From Gallionella sp. (lineage in GTDB: Bacteria; Pseudomonadota; Gammaproteobacteria; Burkholderiales; Gallionellaceae), in assembly GCA_030652475.1 (NCBI GenBank), contig JAUSAO010000134.1, forward strand, positions 1 through 64,000: a stretch of DNA of 64,000 nt, read 5' to 3'. The first letter of the stretch is position 1; the number at the start of each line of letters is the position of its first letter. A model generated the notes under the pieces. The model saw only the letters and a program-made list of their open reading frames with translations. It did no database searches and had not been told where the DNA came from. Of this stretch, positions 16,985 to 26,644 are shown one piece after another. The position numbers were made by a program, and so were the translations under genes.

Positions 16985-18598
16985 ATGTTACGGCTGACAG
17001 AAATCAAATTACCGCTGGCACATGCCGCGAACGAAATCAGGGCGTCCATCCTCAAACGACTAGGCATCGCTTACGATGAGCTGATCGGCTACGTCGTGTT
17101 CAAGCGCGGCGTGGATGCGCGTAAGCCGCGCGCTATCCTGTTCGCCTACACGCTGGATGTGACGGTGCGCGACGAAGCTGCGGTGCTGGCGCGATTCGCC
17201 AACGATCAACATATCAGGGTAGCGCCCGATACAAGTTATCACTTCGTCGCACACGCGTCGGCTGAATTACCTTCACGACCTATCGTCATCGGCATGGGGC
17301 CTGCAGGACTGTTTGCCGGATTGCTGCTGGCGCAGATGGGTTTCCGCCCGCTGATCCTCGAACGCGGCAAGGCGGTACGCGAAAGAACCAAGGACACCTT
17401 CGGACTATGGCGACAAGGCGTACTCAATCCGGAATCCAACGTGCAATTCGGCGAAGGCGGCGCGGGAACGTTCTCCGACGGCAAGCTGTACAGCCAGATC
17501 AAGGATCCGCGCTATCTGGGGCGCAAGGTACTGAATGAATTCGTCAAGGCGGGCGCGCCGGAAGAAATCCTTTACGTCAGCCATCCGCACATCGGCACCT
17601 TCCGCCTGGTCGGCATGGTGGAGAAGATGCGCGAAACCATACAGTCGCTGGGCGGCGAGATACGCTTTGAGAGCCGCGTGGATGACATCGAGGTACAGGA
17701 CGGGCAAGTAGCTGGCGTGGTACTCGTCGGCGGCGAACACATCGCCACCTCGCATTTGGTGCTGGCGGTCGGCCACAGCGCGCGCGACACCTTCGAGATG
17801 ATCCACAAGCGCGGCATCTACATCGAAGCCAAGCCATTCTCCATCGGCTTGCGCATCGAACACCCGCAATCGCTGATCGATGCCGCCCGCTATGGCAAAA
17901 ATGCGGGCAATGAATTGCTCGGCGCCGCCGACTACAAGCTGGTGCATCACGCCAGCAATGGACGCTCGGTGTACAGTTTCTGCATGTGCCCCGGCGGCAC
18001 GGTGGTCGCGGCAACTTCCGAAGTCGGGCGTGTGGTCACCAACGGTATGAGCCAGTATTCGCGCAACGAGCGCAACGCCAACGCGGGCATCGTGGTGGGC
18101 ATTACCCCCGAACAGGATTATCCCGGCGACCCGCTCGCGGGTATGGAATTTCAGCGCCGCTGGGAGTCTCGCGCCTATGAACTGGGCGGCGAAACTTATC
18201 AGGCGCCGGGTCAACTGGTCGGCGACTTTCTCGCAGGCAGAGCTTCGACGAAATTGGGTCAGGTACAGCCGTCGTACACACCCGGCGTGCACCTCACCGA
18301 CCTGGCTACCGCCCTGCCCGATTACGCCATCGCCGCGATACGCGAGGCCCTGCCCGCGTTTGCCAAGCAAATCAAAGGGTTCGACATGGCGGATGCGGTG
18401 CTGACCGGCGTGGAAACACGCACCTCCTCGCCGATACGCATCAAACGCAATGCCGATGACTTGCAGAGCATCAACACCCGTGGCCTGTATCCTGCGGGCG
18501 AAGGCGCGGGTTACGCCGGAGGGATTTTATCGGCAGCCGTGGATGGCATCGAAATTGCCGAAGCGGTAGCGTTGAGCATGATGCGCACAAAGAATTAA
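16985..18598 (+). CDS. FAD-dependent dehydrogenase (COG2509-like) of unknown substrate
   Basis: This 537-residue flavoprotein has a short N-terminal domain (about residues 1-90). The FAD-binding motif [19 protein letters not shown] and LERGKAV follow, then the family-typical [24 protein letters not shown] and the C-terminal [23 protein letters not shown] segment. It resembles the widespread uncharacterised COG2509 oxidoreductases. It lies between trpE and trpG, 15 bases after trpE and 15 before trpG, so it is co-transcribed with tryptophan genes. No role in tryptophan synthesis is known for the family, so the link is positional only. Confidence 0.85.
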   Translation: MLRLTEIKLPLAHAANEIRASILKRLGIAYDELIGYVVFKRGVDARKPRAILFAYTLDVTVRDEAAVLARFANDQHIRVAPDTSYHFVAHASAELPSRPIVIGMGPAGLFAGLLLAQMGFRPLILERGKAVRERTKDTFGLWRQGVLNPESNVQFGEGGAGTFSDGKLYSQIKDPRYLGRKVLNEFVKAGAPEEILYVSHPHIGTFRLVGMVEKMRETIQSLGGEIRFESRVDDIEVQDGQVAGVVLVGGEHIATSHLVLAVGHSARDTFEMIHKRGIYIEAKPFSIGLRIEHPQSLIDAARYGKNAGNELLGAADYKLVHHASNGRSVYSFCMCPGGTVVAATSEVGRVVTNGMSQYSRNERNANAGIVVGITPEQDYPGDPLAGMEFQRRWESRAYELGGETYQAPGQLVGDFLAGRASTKLGQVQPSYTPGVHLTDLATALPDYAIAAIREALPAFAKQIKGFDMADAVLTGVETRTSSPIRIKRNADDLQSINTRGLYPAGEGAGYAGGILSAAVDGIEIAEAVALSMMRTKN

Positions 18599-18612
18599 CG
18601 ACGGGAGAAAAT

Positions 18613-19182
18613 ATGCTGTTAATGATCGATAACTACGATTCCTTCACCTACAATCTGGTGCAGTATTTCGCCGAACTGGGCGCGGAGGTGGAGGTACATC
18701 GCAATGACGAAATTACCGTCGAGCAGATTGAGAAAATGAATCCGCAACACATCGTGGTGTCGCCCGGCCCCTGCACGCCGAATGAAGCCGGGATTTCGGT
18801 CGCAACGATTCAACATTTCGCGGGGAAAATTCCCGTTCTGGGCGTCTGCCTGGGTCATCAGAGCATCGGTCAGGCCTTCGGCGGCCGCATCATCCACGCC
18901 AAACAGCTGATGCACGGCAAGACCTCGCTGATCCATCACCACAACAACAGCGTATTCACCGGTCTGCCCAATCCGTTCACCGCGACGCGCTATCACTCGC
19001 TGGTGATCGAGCGCGAGACGCTGCCGGATTGTCTGGAGATCACCGCCTGGACGGATGACGGCGAAATCATGGGCGTGCGCCACAAGACGCTGGCGATACA
19101 CGGCGTGCAGTTCCATCCCGAATCCATCCTCACCGAGCACGGCCACGACATGCTAAAGAATTTTCTGGAAGGCAAACCATGA
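18613..19182 (+). CDS. trpG: Anthranilate synthase component II (glutamine amidotransferase)
   Basis: TrpG supplies ammonia from glutamine to TrpE and may also serve PabB. The 189-residue class I amidotransferase begins [23 protein letters not shown]. It has the nucleophile in [15 protein letters not shown] (Cys about 79) and the His-Glu pair in [15 protein letters not shown]. It overlaps trpD by four bases (ATGA), giving translational coupling. Length is normal. Confidence 0.97.
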   Translation: MLLMIDNYDSFTYNLVQYFAELGAEVEVHRNDEITVEQIEKMNPQHIVVSPGPCTPNEAGISVATIQHFAGKIPVLGVCLGHQSIGQAFGGRIIHAKQLMHGKTSLIHHHNNSVFTGLPNPFTATRYHSLVIERETLPDCLEITAWTDDGEIMGVRHKTLAIHGVQFHPESILTEHGHDMLKNFLEGKP

Positions 19183-20213
19183 TCACACCCCAACAGGCGC
19201 TCACCCGGCTGATCGAACAGCGGGAAATTTTTTACGATGAGATGCTCTCGCTGATGCGCCAGATCATGAGCGGCGAAGTCACTGCGGCGCAGATCGCCGG
19301 CATTCTGGTCGGTCTGCGCGTCAAGAAAGAAACGGTCGGTGAAATCTCCGCCGCCGCTTTCGTAATGCGCGAGTTTGCCACCAAAGTGCCGGTCGCAAAT
19401 CGCCTGCATCTGGTGGACACCTGCGGCACCGGCGGCGACGGCATCAGCACCTTTAATGTCTCGACTACCGCAGCCTTCGTCGCCGCCGCTGCCGGTGCGC
19501 GCGTCGCCAAGCACGGCGGGCGTTCGGTTTCCAGTACTTGCGGCAGCGCGGATGTACTGGAAAAGCTCGGCGTGAATATCAACCTGACGCCCGAACAAGT
19601 CGCGCAGTGCGTGGACAGTATCGGCATTGGCTTTATGTTTGCGCCCAATTTTCACGGCGCGATGAAATATGCCGCCCCGGTGCGCCGCGAGCTGGGCGTG
19701 AGGACGATGTTCAACGTGCTGGGCCCGCTGACCAATCCGGCGGGCGCTGACAATCAAGTGCTGGGGGTATTCCATCCCGACCTGGTCGGCATCATGGCGC
19801 GCGTGTTGCAACGTCTCGGCAGCCGCCATGTGCTGGTGGTACACGGTGCGGACGGCATGGATGAAATTTCAATCAATTCAAATACTTACGTTGCAGAACT
19901 AAAAGACGGCGCAATCCGCGAATATACCGTCACCCCTGAACAATTCGGTTTCTCTCGCGCCTCGAATGACCTGCTGCGCGTGGCAAATGCAACGGATGCC
20001 TGCGCCATGCTGCGCGGCGTACTCGACAACCAGCCCGGCGCACCCCGCGACATCGTGCAACTGAACGCGGGCGCTGCGATTTACGTGTCGGGCTTGAGCG
20101 CTACGCTGGCCGAGGGTATCGCCCGTGCCAATGAGGTGATTGCCAGTGGCGCAGCCAAAGCGAAGCTGGAGCAACTGATTGAATTCAGCGGGAAATTCTC
20201 AAAATCCGTTTAA
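19179..20213 (+). CDS. trpD: Anthranilate phosphoribosyltransferase
   Basis: TrpD joins anthranilate and PRPP to form phosphoribosyl anthranilate. The 344-residue protein has the PRPP-binding [70 protein letters not shown] and the metal-binding GADGMDEIS motif. It is normal in length and coupled to trpG. The usual next gene, trpC, is absent. Instead a disturbed stretch with an HNH nuclease and a truncated DUF1016 gene follows, so trpC must lie elsewhere. Confidence 0.97.
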   Translation: MITPQQALTRLIEQREIFYDEMLSLMRQIMSGEVTAAQIAGILVGLRVKKETVGEISAAAFVMREFATKVPVANRLHLVDTCGTGGDGISTFNVSTTAAFVAAAAGARVAKHGGRSVSSTCGSADVLEKLGVNINLTPEQVAQCVDSIGIGFMFAPNFHGAMKYAAPVRRELGVRTMFNVLGPLTNPAGADNQVLGVFHPDLVGIMARVLQRLGSRHVLVVHGADGMDEISINSNTYVAELKDGAIREYTVTPEQFGFSRASNDLLRVANATDACAMLRGVLDNQPGAPRDIVQLNAGAAIYVSGLSATLAEGIARANEVIASGAAKAKLEQLIEFSGKFSKSV

Positions 20214-20325
20214 GCCGAAACCGCATTAACTGAAGTTTTGCAAGGTAACAGGACAGCTAATACAGAGCGCTATCCTGCACATGCTTGAATTGTTCTGTCC
20301 AATTAACGTTACTCCGCTTTGAATC

Positions 20326-20670
20326 ATGAACATTCGCATCAACTACCGAAAGCTCGCGTTTGAAACATACCCTCCGATTTGCGCTTACTGTGGGTTTGGC
20401 GTTCCAGAAGTCTTGGAAGTTGCCCACATTGATGGGAATCGAGACAACAACGCAGTGGAAAATCTGGCTATCTTGTGTCCCAATTGCCACAAGATGCTAG
20501 ACATTGATCTGATACCGACGGAAACCATCGTTCTAATGCGAGATCGAGAAAAACGTGTTATTTGGAGCAAGCGAATGAAAGATGCAGGGGCAAAGGCCGC
20601 TGCGACTCGAAAGCGCAAACAAACAGCAAGAAAAGCCGTCGAGACAAGGAAACGAAATGCAGAGAGCTAA
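20326..20670 (+). CDS. HNH endonuclease-domain protein
   Basis: The 114-residue protein contains a zinc-finger HNH module. CAYCGF provides the first cysteine pair, VAHIDGNRDNNAVENLAILCPNCH holds the active-site histidine, asparagine and final histidine, and CPNC provides the second cysteine pair. The C-terminus is rich in lysine and arginine and probably binds DNA. It stands alone downstream of trpD, without methylase or intron signs. Small solitary HNH genes are often cargo of mobile elements. The upstream 112 bases show no other gene. Its natural target is unknown. Confidence 0.75.
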   Translation: MNIRINYRKLAFETYPPICAYCGFGVPEVLEVAHIDGNRDNNAVENLAILCPNCHKMLDIDLIPTETIVLMRDREKRVIWSKRMKDAGAKAAATRKRKQTARKAVETRKRNAES

Positions 20671-20699
20671 TCGCCCCGCGCTGAGTAATCAGAGCAAGC

Positions 20700-20780
20700 G
20701 TAGCCCGGATGTAATGCCATGGAATCCGGGATTGGCTTCAACTGGCGCTCCCGGATTTCACTTCGTTCCATCCGGGCTAC
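20700..20780. repeat. REP-like palindromic repeat, GTAGCCCGGATG family, copy 1
   Basis: This begins GTAGCCCGGATGTAATG, ends CATCCGGGCTAC and contains GGAATCCGGGATTGG and CTCCCGGATTTCACTTCG. The ends form a perfect 11-12 bp inverted pair. A second, degraded copy lies at 21294-21380 and a short one at 54247-54283. Confidence 0.8.
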
Positions 20781-20880
20781 CCAACTGAAATCCTTGAGAT
20801 ACGAAAACGGGATAGGGGCAGCGAAAACAGTGGCAGTTCTAACAATCAAACATTACTGAACCGGACGTTGCGAGGGAAAT

Positions 20881-21297
20881 ATGAGCGATATAACATCGGT
20901 AACCGCCACCAACCCACCATTGCAAACACTCTTGGGCAGTTTGGGCGAACTGATACGCGAGGCACGCCAGCAGGCGCTGCGTGCGGTTGACACCATTCAG
21001 GTGCAGACCTGCTGGCAAATAGGTCGGCATATCGTTGAGTTTGAACAGGGTGGCGAGACCCGTGCCGCTTACGGAAAACGCCTGTTGCCTGAATTGGCAA
21101 AGTCGCTCACCAAGGAACTCGGCAAGGGCTTTGATGCTTCCAACTTGCGGTACATGCGCCTCTTCTATCAAGCCTTCCCAAAGTGTGACGCACTGCGTCA
21201 CGAATTGAGCTGGACGCATTACCGCTTCTTGCTGCGCATCGAAAATGATGCCGCACGGCGCTGGTATATGAACGAAACCGCTATGCGGCTCGCGTAG
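20881..21297 (+). pseudogene. Truncated DUF1016 (YhcG-like) N-terminal fragment
   Basis: The 138 residues match the N-terminal winged-helix-like domain of DUF1016/YhcG-family proteins (VQTCWQIGRHIVEFEQGGETRAAYGKRLLPELAKSLT and ASNLRYMRLFYQAFPKCDALRHELSWTHYRFLLRIENDAARRWYMNE). Full proteins run to about 340 residues with a C-terminal PD-(D/E)XK nuclease domain. Here the frame ends after WYMNETAMRLA at a TAG supplied by the repeat starting at 21294, and the nuclease domain is missing. It is most likely a gene remnant, though a stable N-terminal fragment could still be made. Related proteins are linked to defence and mobile elements. Confidence 0.8.
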
Positions 21298-21380
21298 CTC
21301 GGATGTAATGCAATGAAATCCAGGATTGGTTTCAACGAACGCTCCCGGATTTCACTTCGTTGCATCCGGGCCAACTGAAA
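21294..21380. repeat. REP-like palindromic repeat, GTAGCCCGGATG family, copy 2
   Basis: GTAGCTCGGATGTAATGCAA aligns with copy 1 at 20700 throughout, and both are followed by CCAACTGAAA. The two copies flank the DUF1016 fragment in direct orientation. This copy provides the stop codon of that fragment. Confidence 0.75.
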
Positions 21381-21476
21381 GACGCATAATTTGCGCAACA
21401 TCGTCGCTACGACACTTGAAATCCCGTATCCCCGCCCCATTTACCGTCCACGTTATTAACACATCAAAGGACAGAT

Positions 21477-23375
21477 ATGACTGCAAGCACTAATCGCGAA
21501 ACGATGGGATTTCAGACAGAAGTTAAGCAACTTCTGCAATTGATGATTCATTCGCTGTATTCCAACCGCGAGATTTTCCTGCGCGAACTGGTTTCCAATG
21601 CATCGGACGCCTGCGACAAGCTGCGCTTCGAGGCCCTGCACAATGACTCGATGTTCGAGAATGATTCCGAGCTAAAAATCAGCCTGAGCTTTGACAAGGA
21701 CGCGCGCACGCTGACCATTAGCGATAACGGCATCGGCATGAACCGCGACGAAGTCATTAACAATCTGGGCACCATCGCCAAATCCGGCACGCGCGAATTC
21801 TTCTCACGCCTGAGCGGCGACCAGCAAAAAGATGCGGGGCTGATCGGTCAGTTCGGCGTCGGTTTCTATTCCGCGTTTATCGTCGCCGACAAGGTCGTCG
21901 TGACGACCCGCCGTGCCGGTGAAAATACCGACCAGGGCGTTTCCTGGGAATCCGATGGCGGCGGCGAGTTTTCCATTGAGATGGTCGAAAAGGCGAATCG
22001 CGGTACCACCATCACGCTGCATCTGCGCGAAGACCAGGACGACCTGCTTTCCGGTCACAAGATACGCTCCATCATCCGCAAATATTCCGATCACATCGTT
22101 CAACCGATTGTGATGCGCAAGGAAGAATGGAAAGACGGCGCTCAAGTTGTCACGGAAGAAGACGAGACCATCAATCAGGCCTCCGCACTCTGGGCGCGTT
22201 CCAAGAACGAAATTACCGACGACGAATATAAGGCTTTCTACAAGCACGTCGGCCACGACTACGAAGATCCGCTGGCGTGGACACATGCCCGCGTCGAAGG
22301 CCGTCAGGAATACACCCAGCTGCTCTATGTGCCTGCCCGTGCGCCGTTCGATCTGTGGGATCACAAGGCACAGCACGGCATCAAGCTGTACGTGAAGCGC
22401 GTGTTCATCATGGACGATGCGGAACAGTTGCTGCCGTCCTATCTGCGTTTCGTGCGCGGTATCGTCGATTCCAACAACCTGCCATTGAACGTATCGCGCG
22501 AGATTCTGCAGGAATCCAAAGACATCAAGGCGATCCGCGAGGGTTGCACCAAGAAAGTGCTCGGCCTGCTGGAAGATATAGCTGCCAGCGATGAAGAAAA
22601 ATTCGCCACTTTCTGGGGTGAGTTCGGTCAGGTCATCAAGGAAGGCGTGGGTCAGGATTTCGCCAACAAGGACAGGATTGCAGGGCTGTTGCGCTTCGCC
22701 TCCACCCACTCGGACACCACGGCAGAAACCGTATCTCTGGCCGATTACATAGCCCGGATGAAAGAAGGTCAGGACAAGATTTACTACATCACCGCCGACA
22801 CCTTCAATGCGGCGAAAAACAGCCCGCATCTGGAAGTGTTCCGCAAGAAGGGCATCGAAGTGCTGCTGCTCTCCGCACGCGTGGACGAATGGGTAGTCGG
22901 TTCGCTGACCGAATTCAAGGAAAAATCGCTGGTCTCGGTCGCTAAGGGCGGCCTGGATTTGGGTGCGCTGGAAGATGAAGCCGAAAAGCAGGATCAGGAA
23001 AAACAGGCGGCCGAGCACAAGGAACTGACCGGGAAAATCGAAGCCAGCCTGTCCGGACGGGTAAAAGAAGTGCGCGTCACGCACCGTCTGACCGACTCCC
23101 CTGCCTGTCTGGTGGCGGACGAAGATGACATGAGCGGTAACATGGCGCGCATGCTCAAAGCCGCCGGCCAGAAGATTCCCGAATCGTTGCCGATTCTGGA
23201 AATCAATCCGCAACATCCGGTGGTGATTCGCCTGAAGGCGGAATCACAGCATTTCGATGACTGGACGGCGGTACTGTTCGATCAGGCTTTGCTGGCGGAA
23301 GGCGGGCAGCTCGACGACCCGGCCGGTTTTGTGAAGCGCATCAATCACCTGATGCTGGAAATGCGCGCCAGCTAA
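21477..23375 (+). CDS. htpG: Chaperone HtpG (Hsp90)
   Basis: HtpG is the bacterial Hsp90, an ATP-dependent dimeric chaperone. The 632-residue protein has the GHKL ATPase domain with [56 protein letters not shown] and [17 protein letters not shown]. The middle domain has [19 protein letters not shown], and a C-terminal dimerisation domain follows. Length is normal. It is a single gene with a MITE and a large hairpin downstream. A heat-shock promoter could not be assigned by eye. Confidence 0.97.
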   Translation: MTASTNRETMGFQTEVKQLLQLMIHSLYSNREIFLRELVSNASDACDKLRFEALHNDSMFENDSELKISLSFDKDARTLTISDNGIGMNRDEVINNLGTIAKSGTREFFSRLSGDQQKDAGLIGQFGVGFYSAFIVADKVVVTTRRAGENTDQGVSWESDGGGEFSIEMVEKANRGTTITLHLREDQDDLLSGHKIRSIIRKYSDHIVQPIVMRKEEWKDGAQVVTEEDETINQASALWARSKNEITDDEYKAFYKHVGHDYEDPLAWTHARVEGRQEYTQLLYVPARAPFDLWDHKAQHGIKLYVKRVFIMDDAEQLLPSYLRFVRGIVDSNNLPLNVSREILQESKDIKAIREGCTKKVLGLLEDIAASDEEKFATFWGEFGQVIKEGVGQDFANKDRIAGLLRFASTHSDTTAETVSLADYIARMKEGQDKIYYITADTFNAAKNSPHLEVFRKKGIEVLLLSARVDEWVVGSLTEFKEKSLVSVAKGGLDLGALEDEAEKQDQEKQAAEHKELTGKIEASLSGRVKEVRVTHRLTDSPACLVADEDDMSGNMARMLKAAGQKIPESLPILEINPQHPVVIRLKAESQHFDDWTAVLFDQALLAEGGQLDDPAGFVKRINHLMLEMRAS

Positions 23376-23388
23376 GCAGGCTGCACCG

Positions 23389-23527
23389 TTAGGAAAACGC
23401 TGATTAAATCGTCTTTGCGAGGAGCGCAGCGACGTGGCAATCCAGAATTTATTTTATAATCAACATGCTGGATTGCCACGCTTCGCTCGCAATGACAGTT
23501 ATAGTGAATAAATCAGCGCTTCCTTAG
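23389..23527. mobile_element. 139-bp MITE-like palindromic element, copy 1
   Basis: The ends TTAGGAAAACGCTGATT and AATCAGCGCTTCCTTAG are imperfect terminal inverted repeats. The inside is also largely palindromic (GCGAGGAGCGCAGCGACG with CGCTTCGCTCGC, and GTGGCAATCCAG with CTGGATTGCCAC). A second copy at 26801-26939 has the same length and only a few differences. It carries no gene. Confidence 0.85.
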
Positions 23528-23529
23528 AT

Positions 23530-23587
23530 AACGACAAGGCCGGAGTTTATCCGGCCCTTCGACAGGCTCAGGACATGCCTTGTCGTT
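23530..23587. terminator. Large hairpin between convergent htpG and the epimerase gene
   Basis: AACGACAAGGC (23530-23540) and GCCTTGTCGTT (23577-23587) are perfect 11-base arms. They enclose CCGG...CCGG and a CCTTCGACAGGCTCAGG repeat string. The position between convergent genes suits a bidirectional terminator, but the T-runs are weak and it may simply be a repeat. Confidence 0.45.
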
Positions 23588-23588
23588 T

Positions 23589-24455
23589 CTAACGTCTCAT
23601 TTGTTCAAGAAAATCCGCGACGGTCGGATAAGCTAGCTTGACCTTCAGCTCGCACTTCATGCGCTGATTGGCCAGCCTGCGCGATTCGTTCATAAACGAC
23701 CACATCATAGGCGACACGGCGCGCTGCACTTCGCATCGCGTCATGCGCGGCGCATGCGGCAAACCATATGCATCCGCCACTAAATCGAAGTAATCACCCA
23801 TCTTCATTTCATCGTCATCAGTCGCGTGATAGACGCGGCACGGCTTTGCCCTGTACAGCGCCGCCACGCTGATGCGCGCCAGATCGTCGGCGTGGATGTG
23901 ATTACTGTAACCGTCCTCGCCCGCCACGATAGCAGGAGAGTCTGCGCGCAATCGCGCCACAGGCAGACGGTCGGCGGCGTAAATACCCGGCACGCGTAAA
24001 ATACTCGCCCGCACTTCATTGCGCCTGGCCCAGTCGCGAATCTGCTGTTCGGCATCCACCCGCCGTTGCGCACGCGGCGATTGCGCATTCAGCGGACGCG
24101 TCTCGCGCACCCACTCACCGGCGCAATCGCCATACACGCCGCTGGTGCTGATATAAATCAGACAGGACGGCAAAGCACCCTGCGATAAGACGCTGAGCAG
24201 ATTGCGCGTACGGGTGTCGGTATCACCGTTCACAGGCGGTGGCGCGAAATGCAGCACCGCATCGGCTAACCCCGAGAGGCGAGCCAGACTGGTGCGATCA
24301 TCCAGATCACCGACAATCGGAATGGCGCCAAGATTGCGCAGACCCGCGCAGCTTTCCGGGTTACGCACCAGTGCATACACGCGATAACGCTGGACAAGCC
24401 TGGGGAGAGTGCGCCGCGCTATATCCCCACAGCCAACAATGAGTATTCGTTTCAT
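23589..24455 (-). CDS. NAD-dependent epimerase/dehydratase family protein (YeeZ-like)
   Basis: This 288-residue extended SDR-like protein begins with the Rossmann motif ILIVGCGDIARRTL. It has IVGDLDD, the VLHFAPPPVNGDTD segment and YISTSGVYGDCAGEWV, where the YxxxK lysine is not evident, as in YeeZ-type atypical members. HADD (IHADDLARISVAAL) and the final LEQMRR are typical. The substrate is unknown. It is divergent from the ferredoxin-reductase gene and convergent with htpG. A nucleotide-sugar role is possible given the nearby galU, but this is only positional. Confidence 0.82.
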   Translation of the reverse strand: MKRILIVGCGDIARRTLPRLVQRYRVYALVRNPESCAGLRNLGAIPIVGDLDDRTSLARLSGLADAVLHFAPPPVNGDTDTRTRNLLSVLSQGALPSCLIYISTSGVYGDCAGEWVRETRPLNAQSPRAQRRVDAEQQIRDWARRNEVRASILRVPGIYAADRLPVARLRADSPAIVAGEDGYSNHIHADDLARISVAALYRAKPCRVYHATDDDEMKMGDYFDLVADAYGLPHAPRMTRCEVQRAVSPMMWSFMNESRRLANQRMKCELKVKLAYPTVADFLEQMRR

Positions 24456-24516
24456 AGGCTAATTATGCGTTAAAATCCACGCTTTCGCGCAACCGCTCCA
24501 TACACCAGCACAGATC

Positions 24517-25530
24517 ATGACTTTCCAGACCACAATCCAGCCCAGCGGCCACCAGTTCCCCGCCGAAGCGCACGAAACCCTGCTCGAAGCCGCACTCAGA
24601 CACGGTTACAACCTGCCCTACAGCTGCCGCGATGGTGTATGTGGCGCGTGCAAGGGCAAGGTGCTGCAAGGTCAGGTGGACTTTGGCACGCATCAGGGCA
24701 GCACGCTGACCGACGCTGACAAAGCCCAGGGCATGGCGCTGTTTTGCTGCGCGAAGCCCCTGTCAGACCTGGTGATTGAATGTCAGGAGGTCAACGCGGT
24801 CAAGGATATTCAAATCAAAACCATGCCTTGCCGGGTGCATAGCATGGAAAAACCCGCCGACGATGTGATGGTGCTAAAACTCAAACTGCCCGCCAATGAA
24901 CGCCTGCAATTCCTCGCAGGACAGTACATAGACATACTGCTCAAGGATCAGAAGCCGCGCAGTTTTTCACTGGCCAATGCGCCGCACAAAGATGAACTGC
25001 TGGAATTGCATATCCGCAACATTACCGGTGGCGCGTTTACCCAGCATGTCTTTAACGAAATGAAAGAGCGCGACATTCTGCGCTTCAAGGGGCCACTCGG
25101 AACCTTCTTCCTGCGCGAAGATTCCGACAAACCTATCATTTTCGTCGCCAGCGGCACCGGCTTTGCGCCGATTAAAGCCATCATCGAACATGCGCTGCAT
25201 ATTGGCATCAAGCGTTCCATGCACTTCTACTGGGGCGCGCGCAAACTGTCCGATCTGTACATGCTGGATATGGCCAGACAGTGGGAAGCACAAGGTATCA
25301 AATTCACCCCGGTACTGTCTGACGCTCTGCCTGAAGATGAATGGCAGGGACGCACCGGTTTCGTCCATCGGGCCGTGCTGGAAGACTACAGCGATCTGTC
25401 TGCACACGAAGCCTATGTCTGCGGCGCACCGGTTGTTGTCGAAGCAGCACACACTGACTTTACTGCGCAGCGCGGTTTGCCCAACGAAGCATTCTTTTCT
25501 GACGCCTTCACCTTCGTTCCCAAGAGCTGA
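24517..25530 (+). CDS. 2Fe-2S ferredoxin/NAD(P)H-flavin oxidoreductase (AscD-like)
   Basis: The 337-residue protein joins a plant-type [2Fe-2S] domain (PYSCRDGVCGACKGKVLQG and FCCAKP give the four cysteine ligands, residues about 35-90) to a ferredoxin-NADP reductase module. That module has the flavin motif KPRSFSLANAP and the NAD motif IIFVASGTGFAPIKAIIEHAL. This is the architecture of CDP-6-deoxy-3,4-glucoseen reductase and of phenol or methane monooxygenase reductases. No deoxysugar or monooxygenase genes are adjacent, so it is probably a general reductase. Its substrate cannot be set from sequence. Length fits the AscD group common in betaproteobacteria. Confidence 0.85.
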   Translation: MTFQTTIQPSGHQFPAEAHETLLEAALRHGYNLPYSCRDGVCGACKGKVLQGQVDFGTHQGSTLTDADKAQGMALFCCAKPLSDLVIECQEVNAVKDIQIKTMPCRVHSMEKPADDVMVLKLKLPANERLQFLAGQYIDILLKDQKPRSFSLANAPHKDELLELHIRNITGGAFTQHVFNEMKERDILRFKGPLGTFFLREDSDKPIIFVASGTGFAPIKAIIEHALHIGIKRSMHFYWGARKLSDLYMLDMARQWEAQGIKFTPVLSDALPEDEWQGRTGFVHRAVLEDYSDLSAHEAYVCGAPVVVEAAHTDFTAQRGLPNEAFFSDAFTFVPKS

Positions 25531-25565
25531 GCCTTCCCGCCTGGCGCGTTGATCCCGCAAACCTG

Positions 25566-26384
25566 TCAGGGTTTGCGATTGAAAAAGAAGTTGGTCGCAT
25601 CGACAAAGCCTTCGATACTTCCACAATCAAAACGCTGACCCCGGAAGCGGTAAGCGATCACCTTCCCATTTGCCGCCTGCGCTTGCAATGCATCGGTGAG
25701 CTGCACTTCGCCGTTCTTGCCGGGCGGCGTATTCCTCAGTATCTCGAATATATCGGGTGTCAGTATGTAACGTCCGATGACGGCAAGGTTGGACGGCGCA
25801 TCCTGCGGTGACGGTTTTTCCACCATGTATTCGACCCGGACATATTCGTCGTCCAGATGCTGACCGCTGACGATACCGTATTTATCCACATCTTCGACCG
25901 GAACCTCTTCGACCGCGACGATGCTGCAACGATATTTCTCATAGGCCTTCACCATCTGCGCCATGATGCCGTCCGACTCACCGACGCATAGATCATCTGC
26001 CAATATCACGCCAAAAGGTTGCTCACCGATCAGCGCCTCACCGATCAGAATGGCATGACCCAATCCGCGCATGTGGTTTTGTCGCGTGTAGGTAAAGGTG
26101 CACTGCTCAATCAGGCTACGGATGCAGTCCAACTGGCTTTCCTTGCTGGTGCCGCTGATCATGTCCTCCAGCTCGTAGGTAATATCGAAATGGTCTTCAA
26201 TGGCGCGCTTGTTGCGTCCGGTGACGAACGCAATGTGATCCATCCCCGCCGCCATGGCCTCCTCTACACCATACTGAACGAGTGGTTTGGTGAGAATGGG
26301 CAGCATTTCCTTGGGTTGCGCCTTGGTAGCCGGAAGGAAGCGTGTTCCATAGCCCGCTACGGGGAAAAGACATTTCTTGATCAT
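25566..26384 (-). CDS. galU: UTP--glucose-1-phosphate uridylyltransferase
   Basis: GalU makes UDP-glucose for envelope polysaccharides. The 272-residue protein starts MIKKCLFPVAGYGTRFLPATKAQPKEMLP, the nucleotidyltransferase signature with its catalytic basic residues. It has FVTGRNKRAIEDHFD, GLGHAIL, ILADDLCV and VEYMVEKPSPQDAPSNLAVIGRYIL. It is at the short end of the family range. A hairpin (CGCAAACC/GGTTTGCG, 25555-25578) surrounds its stop codon. A fragment of a glucan-active enzyme gene ends 20 bases upstream, suggesting an older sugar-metabolism operon. Confidence 0.95.
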   Translation of the reverse strand: MIKKCLFPVAGYGTRFLPATKAQPKEMLPILTKPLVQYGVEEAMAAGMDHIAFVTGRNKRAIEDHFDITYELEDMISGTSKESQLDCIRSLIEQCTFTYTRQNHMRGLGHAILIGEALIGEQPFGVILADDLCVGESDGIMAQMVKAYEKYRCSIVAVEEVPVEDVDKYGIVSGQHLDDEYVRVEYMVEKPSPQDAPSNLAVIGRYILTPDIFEILRNTPPGKNGEVQLTDALQAQAANGKVIAYRFRGQRFDCGSIEGFVDATNFFFNRKP

Positions 26385-26403
26385 GCATTTCTCTCCTTGT
26401 AGA

Positions 26404-26643
26404 TTAATCAGTCAGCCAATAACAGGATAGCGATGGCAGGATGATTTCTTCGTTTTCGACCGCAACACGCTCACCAGAGCACATGTCCAGCATGCTGTCA
26501 TGCGAAAAAAATCCGTGCGATTTTAACACCCCGACATGCAGCTTCTGCAGATTGATGTCGAAGTTAGCGATCACCAATACCCTGTTGTGCGGGGGTTTTA
26601 TATCCGTCCGCGAAAAGACCAGTAGCTTGGGGTTCCCTGTCAA
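26404..26643 (-). pseudogene. C-terminal remnant of a GH13-type glucan enzyme (amylosucrase-like)
   Basis: The 79 codons read PKLLVFSRTDI...NRVLVIANFDINLQKL...DMCSGERVAVENEEIILPSLSCYWL. This resembles the C-terminal beta-sandwich of GH13 enzymes such as amylosucrase or sucrose phosphorylase. The catalytic barrel is missing: upstream sequence changes abruptly near 26644 into an unrelated, oppositely oriented gene end. It precedes galU on the same strand. The family call is from pattern memory and the truncation is clear from length. Confidence 0.6.
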
Positions 26644-26644
26644 T

